Assembly (NCBI RefSeq): GCF_017833525.1
Contig: NZ_JAFICD010000005.1
Location: 310,001-374,000, forward strand
Direction: 5' to 3'
Source: Duganella sp. 1411
Lineage (GTDB): Bacteria; Pseudomonadota; Gammaproteobacteria; Burkholderiales; Burkholderiaceae_D
Length of the DNA stretch: 64,000 nucleotides
The notes under the pieces are model-generated. The model had not been told where the DNA came from. It did no database searches and saw only the letters and a program-made list of their open reading frames with translations. A program made the translations under genes and the position numbers. Positions 18,304 to 26,963 of the stretch are shown piece after piece (positions within the stretch are counted from its first letter, which is position 1; each line of letters begins with the position of its first letter).

Positions 18304-19938
18304 ATGGCTTTGCCCCCGCTCACCACGCGCCACTGGCGCTTCCCGGCCTTCATCGCGCTGTACCTGCTGCTCGACTGGAGCACCTACCTCGATCCGCTGT
18401 ACGGCTTGAACATCACGCCGTGGAACCCGGATCCGGCGCTCGGCCTGGTGCTGTGGCTGCGCTACGGCTGGCGCCTGGCGCCGGCCTGGTTCATCGCGCT
18501 GGCCGCCGGCGAGGTGCTGGTGCGCGGCATGCCGGCCGGCCCGGCGCTGACGGTGCTGATGTCGCTGTGGCTGATGTTCGGCTACGGCATGATCGGCGAG
18601 GCGCTGCGGCGCCGCTTCGCCGACGGCGCCATCTTCGACGACCGCCGCGGCCTGTTCGACTGGGTCGCCATCCTCGCCGCCGGCACCGCGCTCAACGACC
18701 TGGTCTACATCGCGCTGCTGTCGCTGGGCGGCCTGATCCCCGCGGGGCAGTGGGGCGCGGCCGTGCTGCGCTTCGGCATCGGCGACCTGGTCGGCGCGCT
18801 GGTGTCGATGCCGCTGATCTGGATGCTGGCCTGCCCGGCGCGCCGCCGCCAGTTGCGCGCGGCCGTCTGGCGGCTCGAAACGCTGGGCTACCTGGCGCTG
18901 GCCGCCGGCGTGCTGTACCTGGTGTTCGGCAGCATCGCCACGTCCGAATTCAAGGAGTTCTATTTCCTGTTCCTGCCGGTGATCTGGGCCGCCTCGCGCC
19001 AGGGCCTGCGCGGCGCGGCGCTGATGGTGTGCCTGCTGCAGGCCGGCATCGGCGCGCTGGTCAAGTGGAACCACGCGGTCGACATCGCCGTGCACGAGCT
19101 GCAGATGCTCGACGCCGCGCTGGCGCTGGTGGGCTTTTCGATCGGCATCGTGGTCGACGAGCTGCGCCAGGTGTCGACCGAGCTGAAACGCTCGCTGCGG
19201 CTGGCGGCGGCCGGCGAGATGGCCGCCGCGCTGGCGCACGAGTTGAACCAGCCGCTGACGGCGCTCGGCGCCTACGGCAAGGCCTGCGAACTGCTGCTCG
19301 AGCGCGGCGACAGCGGCCCCCTGCTCAAGGACGCGGTGCGCCACATGATCGCCGAGTCGGGGCGGGCGGCCGAGGTGGTGCGGCGCCTGCGCGATTTTTT
19401 CCGCAGCGGCGCGCTGCGGCTCGAGGCGGTCGCGCCGGCGCCGCTGGTGCGCGAGGTGGCGCGCCAGTTCGCCGCCGCGCTGCGCGAGCACGGCGTCGAG
19501 CTGGTCATCGGCGAGATCCCGGCGCCGGCGGTGCTGGCCGACCGCGTGCAGCTGGCGCTGGTGCTGCGCAACCTGGTGGCCAACGCGCTCGAGGCGGCGC
19601 AGGAGCGCCCGCCCGGCGCGCGCCGCGTGACGCTGTCGGCGCGCCTCCTCGGCGGCGGGCGCGGCGGCGATGGCTGCCTGCAGCTGACGGTCGAGGACAG
19701 CGGCCACGGCGTGACCGAGGCGCTGGCGGCGGGCCTGTTCGAACCGTTCGTGTCGACCAAGGCCAGCGGGCTGGGGCTGGGCCTGGTGCTCAGCCGCGCT
19801 ATCATGGAGGCGCACGGCGGCTCGTTGTGGGCCGAGGCGGGCGGGCATGGGGTATTCAGACTGGCGCTGCCGCTGGCGCGCGCGGGACAAGCGGAACAGG
19901 AACAGGAACAGGAGCGGGGTGGCGATGGGCACAAATGA
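18304..19938 (+). CDS. MASE1-type sensor histidine kinase
   Basis: Membrane sensor of a two-component pair. About the first 280 residues form a MASE1-like integral membrane sensor with roughly eight hydrophobic segments (for example FPAFIALYLLLDW and FFLFLPVIWAASR-like stretches). A HisKA dimerisation domain follows with phospho-accepting His near residue 312 in LAHELNQPLTAL. The HATPase domain has an N box (LRNLVANALEAA), G1 (VEDSGHG) and G2 (GLGLGLVLSR). The combination resembles FixL/TodS-type kinases that partner FixJ-like regulators. The 3' end overlaps the response regulator by 14 bases. The signal sensed is unknown. Confidence 0.9.
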   Translation: MALPPLTTRHWRFPAFIALYLLLDWSTYLDPLYGLNITPWNPDPALGLVLWLRYGWRLAPAWFIALAAGEVLVRGMPAGPALTVLMSLWLMFGYGMIGEALRRRFADGAIFDDRRGLFDWVAILAAGTALNDLVYIALLSLGGLIPAGQWGAAVLRFGIGDLVGALVSMPLIWMLACPARRRQLRAAVWRLETLGYLALAAGVLYLVFGSIATSEFKEFYFLFLPVIWAASRQGLRGAALMVCLLQAGIGALVKWNHAVDIAVHELQMLDAALALVGFSIGIVVDELRQVSTELKRSLRLAAAGEMAAALAHELNQPLTALGAYGKACELLLERGDSGPLLKDAVRHMIAESGRAAEVVRRLRDFFRSGALRLEAVAPAPLVREVARQFAAALREHGVELVIGEIPAPAVLADRVQLALVLRNLVANALEAAQERPPGARRVTLSARLLGGGRGGDGCLQLTVEDSGHGVTEALAAGLFEPFVSTKASGLGLGLVLSRAIMEAHGGSLWAEAGGHGVFRLALPLARAGQAEQEQEQERGGDGHK

Positions 19939-20575
19939 GGCGGGCGGGCGCGAGGCGGGCGGGCGCGATCTGGCGGTGATGATCGTCGACGACGACGCGG
20001 CGGTGCGCGACGCGCTGGGATTGCTGCTGGGCGTGCGCGGCTACCGCACGGCGGTGTTCGCCAGCGGCGAGGCCTTCCTGCAGGCGTGGCGGCCGGACTG
20101 GAACGGTTGCCTGCTGGTCGATATCCGCATGGCCGGCATGGACGGCCTGGCGCTGCAAGGCGAGCTGGCCGCGCGCGGCTGCCGCATCCCGGTGGTCGTC
20201 ATGAGCGGCCACGGCGACGTCGGCACGGCGCGCGCGGCGTTCCGCGCCGACGCCGTCGATTTCCTGGAAAAGCCGTTCGACGACGACAAGCTGATCGCCG
20301 CCATCGACGAGGGGCTGGCGCGCGCGCGCCAGGTCGGCGGCGAGCAGCGCCGGCGCGGCGCCGGCGCCGACCGGTTGGCCTGCCTGACGCCGCGCGAGCG
20401 GGAGGTGTTGCAACTGGTGGTCAGCGGTTGCCACAACCGCCAGATCGGTCCGGCGCTGGGGATCAGCGTGCGCACGGTGGAGGTGCACAAGGCGCGCCTG
20501 ATGAGCAAGCTGGGGGTGGACAACGTCGCCGACCTGGTGCGGCTGAGCATGCTGGAGGCGGGCGACGCGCCGTAG
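19925..20575 (+). CDS. FixJ/NarL-type response regulator with LuxR HTH
   Basis: Transcription factor partner of the upstream kinase. The 216-residue protein has a receiver domain (about 15-130) with acidic pocket MIVDDDA, phospho-acceptor Asp near residue 66 (LLVDIRMAGMDG), a conserved Ser (VVMSGHGD) and Lys (FLEKPFDDD). A LuxR-type helix-turn-helix follows (LTPREREVLQLVVSG... ISVRTVEVHKARLMSKL). The ATG at 19925 lies inside the kinase 3' end and follows a purine-rich AGGAGCGGGG. Target genes cannot be inferred; no obvious operator is shared by the neighbours. Confidence 0.92.
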   Translation: MGTNEAGGREAGGRDLAVMIVDDDAAVRDALGLLLGVRGYRTAVFASGEAFLQAWRPDWNGCLLVDIRMAGMDGLALQGELAARGCRIPVVVMSGHGDVGTARAAFRADAVDFLEKPFDDDKLIAAIDEGLARARQVGGEQRRRGAGADRLACLTPREREVLQLVVSGCHNRQIGPALGISVRTVEVHKARLMSKLGVDNVADLVRLSMLEAGDAP

Positions 20576-20599
20576 CGGCGCGCCGTGATAACGCGCCGC
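20575..20599. terminator. Possible bidirectional hairpin between convergent genes
   Basis: GCGGCGCG (20575-20582) pairs with CGCGCCGC (20592-20599) around a 9-base loop, between the regulator stop and the stop of the convergent small gene. There is no T tract, so function as a terminator is uncertain. Confidence 0.35.
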
Positions 20600-20604
20600 C
20601 GGCG

Positions 20605-20838
20605 TTACAGTTGCTCGTTCAAGCTGGTGATCGCGTAGCCCTTGGCGCCGATCTGCTCGAGCGGATGGACGATGTGATAGCGCGGCAAGTCATCGCTGTC
20701 GTCGTCGACCTCGACCTGCCGGGCCTCCGGCTGCCAATCGGTGTTGGTCGCTTCCTCGGGGATTGGCTTTCCTTCCGGAACCGCCAGATAACTGTGCTTC
20801 CCCTGTGCTTCATCTCGGCAATAAATATCCACGCGCAT
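20605..20838 (-). CDS. Small conserved-looking protein (possibly DUF6139)
   Basis: A 77-residue protein beginning MRVDIYCRDEAQGKHSYL, with a strong GGAGGAAAT ribosome-binding site 6 bases upstream that fixes the start. It has no signal peptide or membrane segment, and its acidic middle (EVDDDSDDLP) is followed by a hydrophobic C-terminus. From memory it resembles short Oxalobacteraceae proteins annotated DUF6139; this is tentative, and no function is known. It is transcribed in the same direction as the GT9 fusion gene, whose stop lies 65 bases upstream. Confidence 0.6.
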   Translation of the reverse strand: MRVDIYCRDEAQGKHSYLAVPEGKPIPEEATNTDWQPEARQVEVDDDSDDLPRYHIVHPLEQIGAKGYAITSLNEQL

Positions 20839-20903
20839 GACATTTCCTCCTTGGACGAAAAAATCATAGTACCGGATTTTCGTTGGCCGGCGCGCACGGC
20901 CGC

Positions 20904-22943
20904 TCAGGCGGCGGCCGGGGCCGCCTCCGCGCACCATAGCCGCACCAGCCCATGCACCTGCGCCGGGGTGATCGCCAGCATGCAGGTGCAGCGGGCCGGG
21001 TCGGCGCAATGGCCGCAGGCCGGCGCCGTGACCAGGTTGTGCGCGCGCGGCCCCACCGCCGCCCAGCGCGTGGGGTCGATCGGTTTGAGCGGTGGGAACA
21101 GGCCCACCACCGGGCGTCCCAGCGCGGCGGCCAGGTGCAGCGGCCCGGTGCCGCTGGCGATCAGGCCGTCGCAGCCGCCGACCAGCGCGGTGAACGCCTC
21201 CAGGTCGAGCCGTCCGCACAGGTTCTCGACGTTGGGCAGCGCCAGCAGGGCCGGCGCCTGCGTGGCCAGCAGTTCGCCCTCGGCGGCGCTGCCGGTGATC
21301 AGCACCCGCACGCCGTCGGCGTCGGCGCCGAGCAGGCGCGCCAGCGTGGTGTAGTGTTCGAGCGGCCATTCGCGGCCGTTGCCGTTGGATTTGGGATGCA
21401 GGATCAGCTTGAAGCCGGGGCCGGCCAGCACGGCGTCGGCGGCCGGGTGGCGCGGCACCGTCAGCCCGTACAGCTTCGACACCTGCTCGAGCGAGGGCAC
21501 GTAGTCGACGCCGAGCGGCAGCAGCAGCTTGAAGCTGAGCTGGGCCTCGTGCAGCGGGGTTTTCTTGGCGCTGATGTTGATCAGGCGGTTGCAGGTGAAC
21601 CAGTGGTAGACCCGGCGGCTGCTGCCGACGCGGCGGGCGATGCCGGCGCGGCGCGCGGCGATCGCCAGGTTGCGCCGAGGAAAGGCGAACAACACCGTGT
21701 CGCAGCCGCTGCGCGCCATGCCGCCGGCCAGGTCGTCGCCCAGTTCCTCGAGCGTGAGCACGCGGTCGACGTGGCGGCACTGGGCCACCACGGCGGCGGC
21801 GTAGCGGCGGCAGACGAACACGATCTCGCAGTGCGGATACAGCTGCTTGAGGTAGCCGGCCAGCGGCAGGGTCAGCACGACGTCGCCGATGTTGTCGGTG
21901 CGGGTGATCATGATGCGGCGCGGCGGCGGCACGTGCTGGCTGGCCAGGCACATGCCGCTCAGGCTGCCCACCATCATCACGTAGAACGCCTCGGGCGCGA
22001 GCGGGCCCGGCATGGCGCCGCCGAGGGCGAGGCCGACGAACGCGGCCACCAGCACCAGGCCGGCCAGCGCCAGCGCGTGCTGGCCGCGGTCCGGACGGCG
22101 CAGCTGGCCGGCGAAGTGGAACAACGGCGCCAGGTACAGCAACAGCATCAGGCCGGCGCCCAACGGGTCGGCGCCGGCGACGTGGCGGCGCGCCTCGTCG
22201 ATGGCGCCGCCGAGGCGCGCGGCCAGGCCGCCGGCCGGCAGCGCGCAGGCCAGCGCCAGCGCCAGGCCGCACAGCGCCAGCAGGCCGCGCCGCGGCAGGG
22301 CGCGGCCGTAGACGAGCAGCGGAATCAGCGCCAGCGCCATGGCCGGCCAGCCGCGCGCGCCCGACAGCAGGGAAGCGGCTATGCCGCACAGCAACGCGAC
22401 AACCGGCAGCCAGGCTTGGCGCGTGGTGCGCAGGGCGCCCAGGCCGCACAGGCCCGTCAGGCCGCACACCAGCGCCAGGTCGGCGAAGCTCAGCGCCTGG
22501 GAGGGCAGGCCGGGCGCGTGGGCGCCGCCGAAGGCCTGGTACATCGCCAGCAACGCCGCCGCGATGCCGGCGGCGCACAGGCCGGTCCAGAGTTGCTGGG
22601 CGCGCGGGCGCAGGTGGTACATGGCGCCGATGGCGCCCAGGCCGAGCAGCGCCAGCGCCGGCGCGGCCAGCGCCGCCGGCCCGGCCGGCGGCAGCGCGCG
22701 CGCCAGCGCCACGGCGAACCAGGCGCCGAAGGCGGCGATCACGCCGGCCAGCTCGAACCAGTATTGCTGGTAGACCTTCCACACCGGCCGCAGGCGCGAG
22801 ATGAACAGCAGCAGGACCGCCAGCTGCAGCGCGCCCACGCCGGCCGCGCCCGCCAGCGCCAGCGCGGGCAGCGCGAACAGCAAGGCGGAAGCAAACGGGC
22901 TGCCGGTCTCGGGCAGCGGCAGCGAGTTAACGGCAGTCTTCAT
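20904..22943 (-). CDS. WaaL-like membrane domain fused to GT9 heptosyltransferase
   Basis: A 679-residue two-domain protein. Residues about 1-335 form a polytopic membrane domain colinear with the authentic O-antigen ligase encoded at 23907. For example, SGARGW corresponds to TGTRGGW, and ARLGGAIDEARRHV to ERLDQGINDVRQYV. The periplasmic loop carrying the ligase's RIELWR and HFHND residues is missing. From about residue 341 a family-9 glycosyltransferase follows, with start motif RTDNIGDVVLTLPL, central LHPKSNGNGREWP and C-terminal SGTGPLHLAAALGRPVVGLFPP. It probably adds heptose or another sugar to LPS core while membrane-bound. The ATG at 22943 is preferred; the ribosome-binding site is weak. 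Confidence 0.8.
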   Translation of the reverse strand: MKTAVNSLPLPETGSPFASALLFALPALALAGAAGVGALQLAVLLLFISRLRPVWKVYQQYWFELAGVIAAFGAWFAVALARALPPAGPAALAAPALALLGLGAIGAMYHLRPRAQQLWTGLCAAGIAAALLAMYQAFGGAHAPGLPSQALSFADLALVCGLTGLCGLGALRTTRQAWLPVVALLCGIAASLLSGARGWPAMALALIPLLVYGRALPRRGLLALCGLALALACALPAGGLAARLGGAIDEARRHVAGADPLGAGLMLLLYLAPLFHFAGQLRRPDRGQHALALAGLVLVAAFVGLALGGAMPGPLAPEAFYVMMVGSLSGMCLASQHVPPPRRIMITRTDNIGDVVLTLPLAGYLKQLYPHCEIVFVCRRYAAAVVAQCRHVDRVLTLEELGDDLAGGMARSGCDTVLFAFPRRNLAIAARRAGIARRVGSSRRVYHWFTCNRLINISAKKTPLHEAQLSFKLLLPLGVDYVPSLEQVSKLYGLTVPRHPAADAVLAGPGFKLILHPKSNGNGREWPLEHYTTLARLLGADADGVRVLITGSAAEGELLATQAPALLALPNVENLCGRLDLEAFTALVGGCDGLIASGTGPLHLAAALGRPVVGLFPPLKPIDPTRWAAVGPRAHNLVTAPACGHCADPARCTCMLAITPAQVHGLVRLWCAEAAPAAA

Positions 22944-23006
22944 GGGCGAGAGAGAGGGGGCGGAGGGTCCGGGGTGGCCGCAACGCAATATGCCGATTAT
23001 AGCAGT

Positions 23007-23861
23007 TCATTGCGGCACTATCTGGGCGGCGGCCACGTCCGCCGGCTGTTGTTGCTGCAGTCCCCTAACGGCCCGCGTGCAGCGGTCGATGGCGCGCTGG
23101 CGCACCACGGCGCGGTTGCTGCCGGCCTGGTCGCGCTTGGTTTCCTTGTGCCACAGGTGGAACACCTCGGTGGCGAAGGCGCCATCCTTGCGCATCACGC
23201 CGGCGTTGAACAGGCGCACCACCAGGTCGGCGTCCTCGTGGCCCCAGCCGACGAAGCTCTCGTCGAAGCCGTTGACCAGTTCGAGGTCGGCGCGCCAGAC
23301 GGCCAGGTTGCAGCTTTTGATGCGGCGCCAGGTGAAGCGGGTGCTGGTGCGCTTCCAGTCGGGCCAGGACATCAACAGTTGCAGCACCTTGTTGAGGTCG
23401 CCCCGGAGGCGCCAGCGCAGCTTGTCCATCAGGCTCAGCCGGTGCAGGTCGAGGTGGTGTTCCAGGGTGCGGCGGGTGGCCGCCTCGCTCAGCAGGACGC
23501 GGCTGCCCGAGACCAGGTGGCCGCGTTGCGCCAGTTTCCGGTGCTGGCTGATAAAATTTCGCTGCGGGATGCAATCGCCGTCGAGGAAGATGATGTAATT
23601 GCCCTTGGCGGCCAGGGTGCCGAGGTTGCGCGCCCGGGCCGCGCGAAATCCTTTGTCTTCCTGCCACACATGGCGCAGCGGCAGCGGCGCGCGCGCCTGC
23701 AGCGCGGCCACGGCCTGGCGCGTGTTGTGGCCCGAGCCGTCATCAGCGATAATGATTTCGTAGCCTAGGTCCGACTGCGCGAAGCACGCCTCGACCACGG
23801 CCGTGAGGGCGTCGGGCCGGTTGTAGGTCGTGATGATGAGTGAAATAGTGACGGCTGACAT
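23007..23861 (-). CDS. Family 2 glycosyltransferase (LPS-core type)
   Basis: A 284-residue GT-A glycosyltransferase. It begins with SLIITTYNRPDAL and has the nucleotide-sugar motif ADDGSG, a metal-binding DxD (FLDGDC) and the C-terminal GWGHEDADLVVRL motif typical of galactosyl/N-acetylgalactosaminyl-transferase C-domains. It resembles WaaE/KdtX-like or chondroitin-type GT2 enzymes acting on lipopolysaccharide or capsule; the donor sugar is not predictable. It is divergently arranged with the waaL gene (45 bases between starts), and the GT9 fusion gene follows on the same strand. The C-terminus has a Gln-rich stretch (GLQQQQPADVAAAQ). Confidence 0.88.
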   Translation of the reverse strand: MSAVTISLIITTYNRPDALTAVVEACFAQSDLGYEIIIADDGSGHNTRQAVAALQARAPLPLRHVWQEDKGFRAARARNLGTLAAKGNYIIFLDGDCIPQRNFISQHRKLAQRGHLVSGSRVLLSEAATRRTLEHHLDLHRLSLMDKLRWRLRGDLNKVLQLLMSWPDWKRTSTRFTWRRIKSCNLAVWRADLELVNGFDESFVGWGHEDADLVVRLFNAGVMRKDGAFATEVFHLWHKETKRDQAGSNRAVVRQRAIDRCTRAVRGLQQQQPADVAAAQIVPQ

Positions 23862-23906
23862 GTAAGAAGTGCTACCAGTGCCCTGTTGTAATAATCGAAA
23901 AAATGA

Positions 23907-25157
23907 ATGAATAATACCTTAACCAAGTTCGACGTCCGCACTGTCTTTATCCACAGCCTGGTCTTCAGTTTGCCATTTCTGGTCTTGATCACCAACTTTG
24001 GCGTCGGCTTGTGCAGCGTTGGGTTTTTGGTGGTGGCACTGTACCACTGGCGCCGGGCGGCGCCAGCATTGTTACCTCATCTTACTAATATTCGTGGTGT
24101 ATTGGTAGCGGTCGGCCTGTTCCTGCTGTTGGCCGTGGCCAACGCCGCGTTCAGTCCCGACGGCCGCGCGCGCGACCTCGAAAAGCCGCTGCGCATGCTG
24201 CTGGCGGCCAGCGCCATGCTCACCGTGCTGGTGTGCCGGCCCAGCCGCAAGGCGCTGTGGTGGGGGCTGATCGCCGGCGCCTTCGCCGGCGCCGCCTTCA
24301 TCGCCTACCAGCGCTGGGTGCTGGGGCTGGAGCGCCCCGGCGGCCTGATCAACTCGATCACCTACGGCGACCTGATGCTGCTGATGGGCCTGCTGTGCCT
24401 GGCCGCCACGCTCGACTTCGCCGGCCGCGCGGCCGTCTGGCCCGCGCTCGGCGCGCTGGCCGGCCTGGTCGGCTCGATCGCCACCGGCACCCGCGGCGGC
24501 TGGGTCGCCATCCTGTTTTCGATGGTCTTGCTGGCGCGCTACGGCCATGTGCTGCGCGGACGCCGGCGCAAGGGCCTGGCGCTGCTGGGGCTGGCCCTGC
24601 TGGTGAGCAGCTATTTCATCCCGCAAACGGGCGCGCGCGAGCGCCTCGACCAGGGCATCAACGACGTGCGCCAGTATGTCGACGGCGAGCAGCGCTACAC
24701 CAACGTCGGCGTGCGGATCGAACTGTGGCGCACGGCGTTGCACGTGATCGAGCGCAGCCCGCTGGTCGGCGCCAGCGCGCCCAACGTCAGGCGGCAGCTG
24801 GAGGCGATGGTCGAGAGCGGCCAGAGCCGGCCGTTCGTGCTGGAGTTCGAGCATTTTCACAATGATATGGTGCAACAACTGGTATATGGAGGCATCATCG
24901 GCTTGCTCGCCTGGCTGGCCACGCTGGTGGCGCCGTTCCTGTTCTTCCTGCGCCAGATGCGCCAGCCCGGCCTGGCCGCGCCGGCGCTGGCCGGCATGCT
25001 GCTCACGCTGAGCTACTTCAGTTTCGGCCTGACCGAAGTGATCTTCTGGTCGGTGCGCAGCGCCATGTTCTATGCGCTGATGATGTTCTTGCTGGTCGGC
25101 TTTTGCCTGAGCGGCCGCCAGCCCGGCGCGCCGGCGCACGCGCGGACGGTCGCGTGA
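23907..25157 (+). CDS. waaL: O-antigen ligase
   Basis: Inner-membrane ligase that transfers undecaprenyl-linked O-antigen to lipid A-core on the periplasmic face. The 416-residue protein has about ten to twelve transmembrane segments and a large periplasmic loop. Key elements are DLEKPLR (about residue 92), TGTRGGW (about 195), VGVRIELW with Arg near residue 270, and EHFHND with His near 316-318; Arg and His are the known functional residues of WaaL. The ATG at 23907 is used because the ATG four bases before it is followed by an immediate stop. The gene overlaps waaF by 4 bases (GTGA), indicating translational coupling. Confidence 0.88.
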   Translation: MNNTLTKFDVRTVFIHSLVFSLPFLVLITNFGVGLCSVGFLVVALYHWRRAAPALLPHLTNIRGVLVAVGLFLLLAVANAAFSPDGRARDLEKPLRMLLAASAMLTVLVCRPSRKALWWGLIAGAFAGAAFIAYQRWVLGLERPGGLINSITYGDLMLLMGLLCLAATLDFAGRAAVWPALGALAGLVGSIATGTRGGWVAILFSMVLLARYGHVLRGRRRKGLALLGLALLVSSYFIPQTGARERLDQGINDVRQYVDGEQRYTNVGVRIELWRTALHVIERSPLVGASAPNVRRQLEAMVESGQSRPFVLEFEHFHNDMVQQLVYGGIIGLLAWLATLVAPFLFFLRQMRQPGLAAPALAGMLLTLSYFSFGLTEVIFWSVRSAMFYALMMFLLVGFCLSGRQPGAPAHARTVA

Positions 25158-26191
25158 ACGCGCCGCGCATCCTGGTCATCTCGCCCAACTGGATCGGCGA
25201 CGCGGTGATGGCGCAGCCGCTGCTGCGCTTGCTGCGCGCGGCCCATCCGGCGCACGCCATCGACGTGCTGGCGCCGCCGGCGGTGTCGCCCGTGTGGCGC
25301 CAGATGGCCGAGGTCGACGAGGTGCTGGAGACGCCGTTCCGCCACGGCGCGCTGCAGCTGCGCGAGCGCTGGAAATACGCGCGGCTGCTGCGCCGGCGCG
25401 GCTACGACCAGGCCTACGTGCTGCCCAACACGATCAAATACGCGCTGATCCCCTGGCTGGCCGGCATCCAGCGGCGCGTCGGCTACAAGGGCGAGAGCCG
25501 GCATGGCCTGATCAACGTCATGCACCACGACGAGACGCCGCCGCGGCCGATGGTGGCGTTTTACGCCGCGCTGGCCGGCGCGCCGGTGGCGGCGCAGGAC
25601 CCGGCCGCGCGGGCGGCGCTGCCGCGTCCGCGGCTGGTGGCGAGCGCCGCGCAAATCGCCGCCGTCTGCGCCCGCACCGGCATCGATCCGGCGCGGCCGC
25701 TGGTGGCGTTCGCGCCGGGCGCCGAATTCGGCGGCGCCAAGCGCTGGCCGGCGCGCCATTTCGCCGGTCTGGGGCAGGCCATCCTGGCCAACGGGCCGTC
25801 CACGCAGATCGCCTTGCTCGGTTCGCCCAAGGACAAGCAGGCCTGCGCCGAGGTGGCGGCTGGCATGCCGGCCGGCGCGGCCGTGTTCAACCTGGCCGGC
25901 GCCACCAGCCTGGCCGAGGCGATCGCGCTGATCGCGCACGCGTCGGCGGTGGTGGCCAACGATTCGGGCCTGCTGCATATCGCCTCGGCGCTCAACCGGC
26001 CGGTGGTGGCGCTGTACGGCCCCACCGATCCCGATCACGCGCCGCCGTTTTCCGACCTGGCGGCGTCGATCTCGCTGCGCCTCGATTGCTCGCCGTGCAG
26101 GCAGCGCGAGTGTCCGCTCGGGCATCAGAATTGCATGGTGCAGATGGAGCCGGAGCTGGTGTGGCATAGCTTGCGGCCGATGCTGGCGTGA
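25154..26191 (+). CDS. waaF: ADP-heptose:LPS heptosyltransferase II
   Basis: Adds the second L-glycero-D-manno-heptose to the LPS inner core. The 345-residue length matches WaaF. Typical elements are the N-terminal ISPNWIGDAVMAQPL, the FAPGAEFGGAKRWP motif, and the C-terminal NDSGLLHIASALNRPVVALYGPTDP in two conserved pieces, followed by a Cys-containing tail (DCSPCRQRECPLGHQNC). The GTG start at 25154 overlaps the waaL stop, and the next codons give NAPRILVISPNWIGD, the expected N-terminus. It converges on the hydrolase gene 14 bases downstream. Confidence 0.92.
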   Translation: MNAPRILVISPNWIGDAVMAQPLLRLLRAAHPAHAIDVLAPPAVSPVWRQMAEVDEVLETPFRHGALQLRERWKYARLLRRRGYDQAYVLPNTIKYALIPWLAGIQRRVGYKGESRHGLINVMHHDETPPRPMVAFYAALAGAPVAAQDPAARAALPRPRLVASAAQIAAVCARTGIDPARPLVAFAPGAEFGGAKRWPARHFAGLGQAILANGPSTQIALLGSPKDKQACAEVAAGMPAGAAVFNLAGATSLAEAIALIAHASAVVANDSGLLHIASALNRPVVALYGPTDPDHAPPFSDLAASISLRLDCSPCRQRECPLGHQNCMVQMEPELVWHSLRPMLA

Positions 26192-26205
26192 ACGTCCGCT
26201 AGCGT

Positions 26206-26946
26206 TCAGCGCTCGCCGATCCGTCGCAGCGCCTCGCGCGCGATCGGCGCCGACACCACGTGGGCACCGTCGAATTCCGCGTACCGCACGTCGTAGGCCT
26301 CGGTCGCCAGCTGCGTGGCGATGGCGCGCCCGCGCTCGACCGGCAGCACCGGATCGCCGCTGCCGTGGGCGACGAACACGCGCGGGCGCTCGACCCGCCG
26401 CAAGGGTTTCATGAAGCCGGGCGAAAACGCCAGGATGTCGCTGAACAAATCGCCGTTCATCAAACCGACCGACAGCGCGTACGAGGCGCCGTCGGAAAAG
26501 CCGCCGATGACCACCGCTTGCGCGTCGACGTCGTAGCGCCGCATGGTCCACGCCAGCGCGCGGTCGAGGAAGGCCAGGTCCGGGCCGTAGCCGCCGCGGA
26601 TCACGTCCCAGCTGTCGGTCAGCGAGCGTGGTATCAGCAGCAGCGCGCCGTGGCGCGTGGCGTGCGCCAGGACGATGTCGTCGGCGCCCCCGAGCAGCTG
26701 GCGCACGCCGTGCAGCAGCACGATCAATTGTAGCGGGCGCGCCGGCGCGCCTTCGGCCTGCGGCGGCGGCACGTGCAGGATCGCCTGGCGGCCGTTGCCG
26801 AACGCCAGCCGGTGGCGCCCTGGCGGCAGCGGCAGCGGCGCCTCGCGCTGTTGCAGCGCCGTGCGCCGCAGCGCCGGGCGGGCGTGCAGATGGCCGTCGC
26901 TATACGGGGATGGCGGCGCTGGCGCGGCAGGGGACTGGGTGGCCAC
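26206..26946 (-). CDS. Alpha/beta-hydrolase, phospholipase/carboxylesterase type
   Basis: A 246-residue serine hydrolase. It shows LIVLLHGV (oxyanion strand), nucleophile motif GGFSDGAS with Ser near residue 155, an acid in HGSGDPVLPV and the catalytic His near AEFDGAHVV. This fits the abhydrolase_2/esterase-PHB-like group acting on small esters; the substrate is unknown. The start is a GTG at 26946 preceded by GGAGG with 4-base spacing; no ATG gives a better fit. It lies 17 bases after the DUF3108-like gene and is probably cotranscribed with it. Confidence 0.75.
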   Translation of the reverse strand: MATQSPAAPAPPSPYSDGHLHARPALRRTALQQREAPLPLPPGRHRLAFGNGRQAILHVPPPQAEGAPARPLQLIVLLHGVRQLLGGADDIVLAHATRHGALLLIPRSLTDSWDVIRGGYGPDLAFLDRALAWTMRRYDVDAQAVVIGGFSDGASYALSVGLMNGDLFSDILAFSPGFMKPLRRVERPRVFVAHGSGDPVLPVERGRAIATQLATEAYDVRYAEFDGAHVVSAPIAREALRRIGER

Positions 26947-26963
26947 GGCGCCTCCGCATGCCG

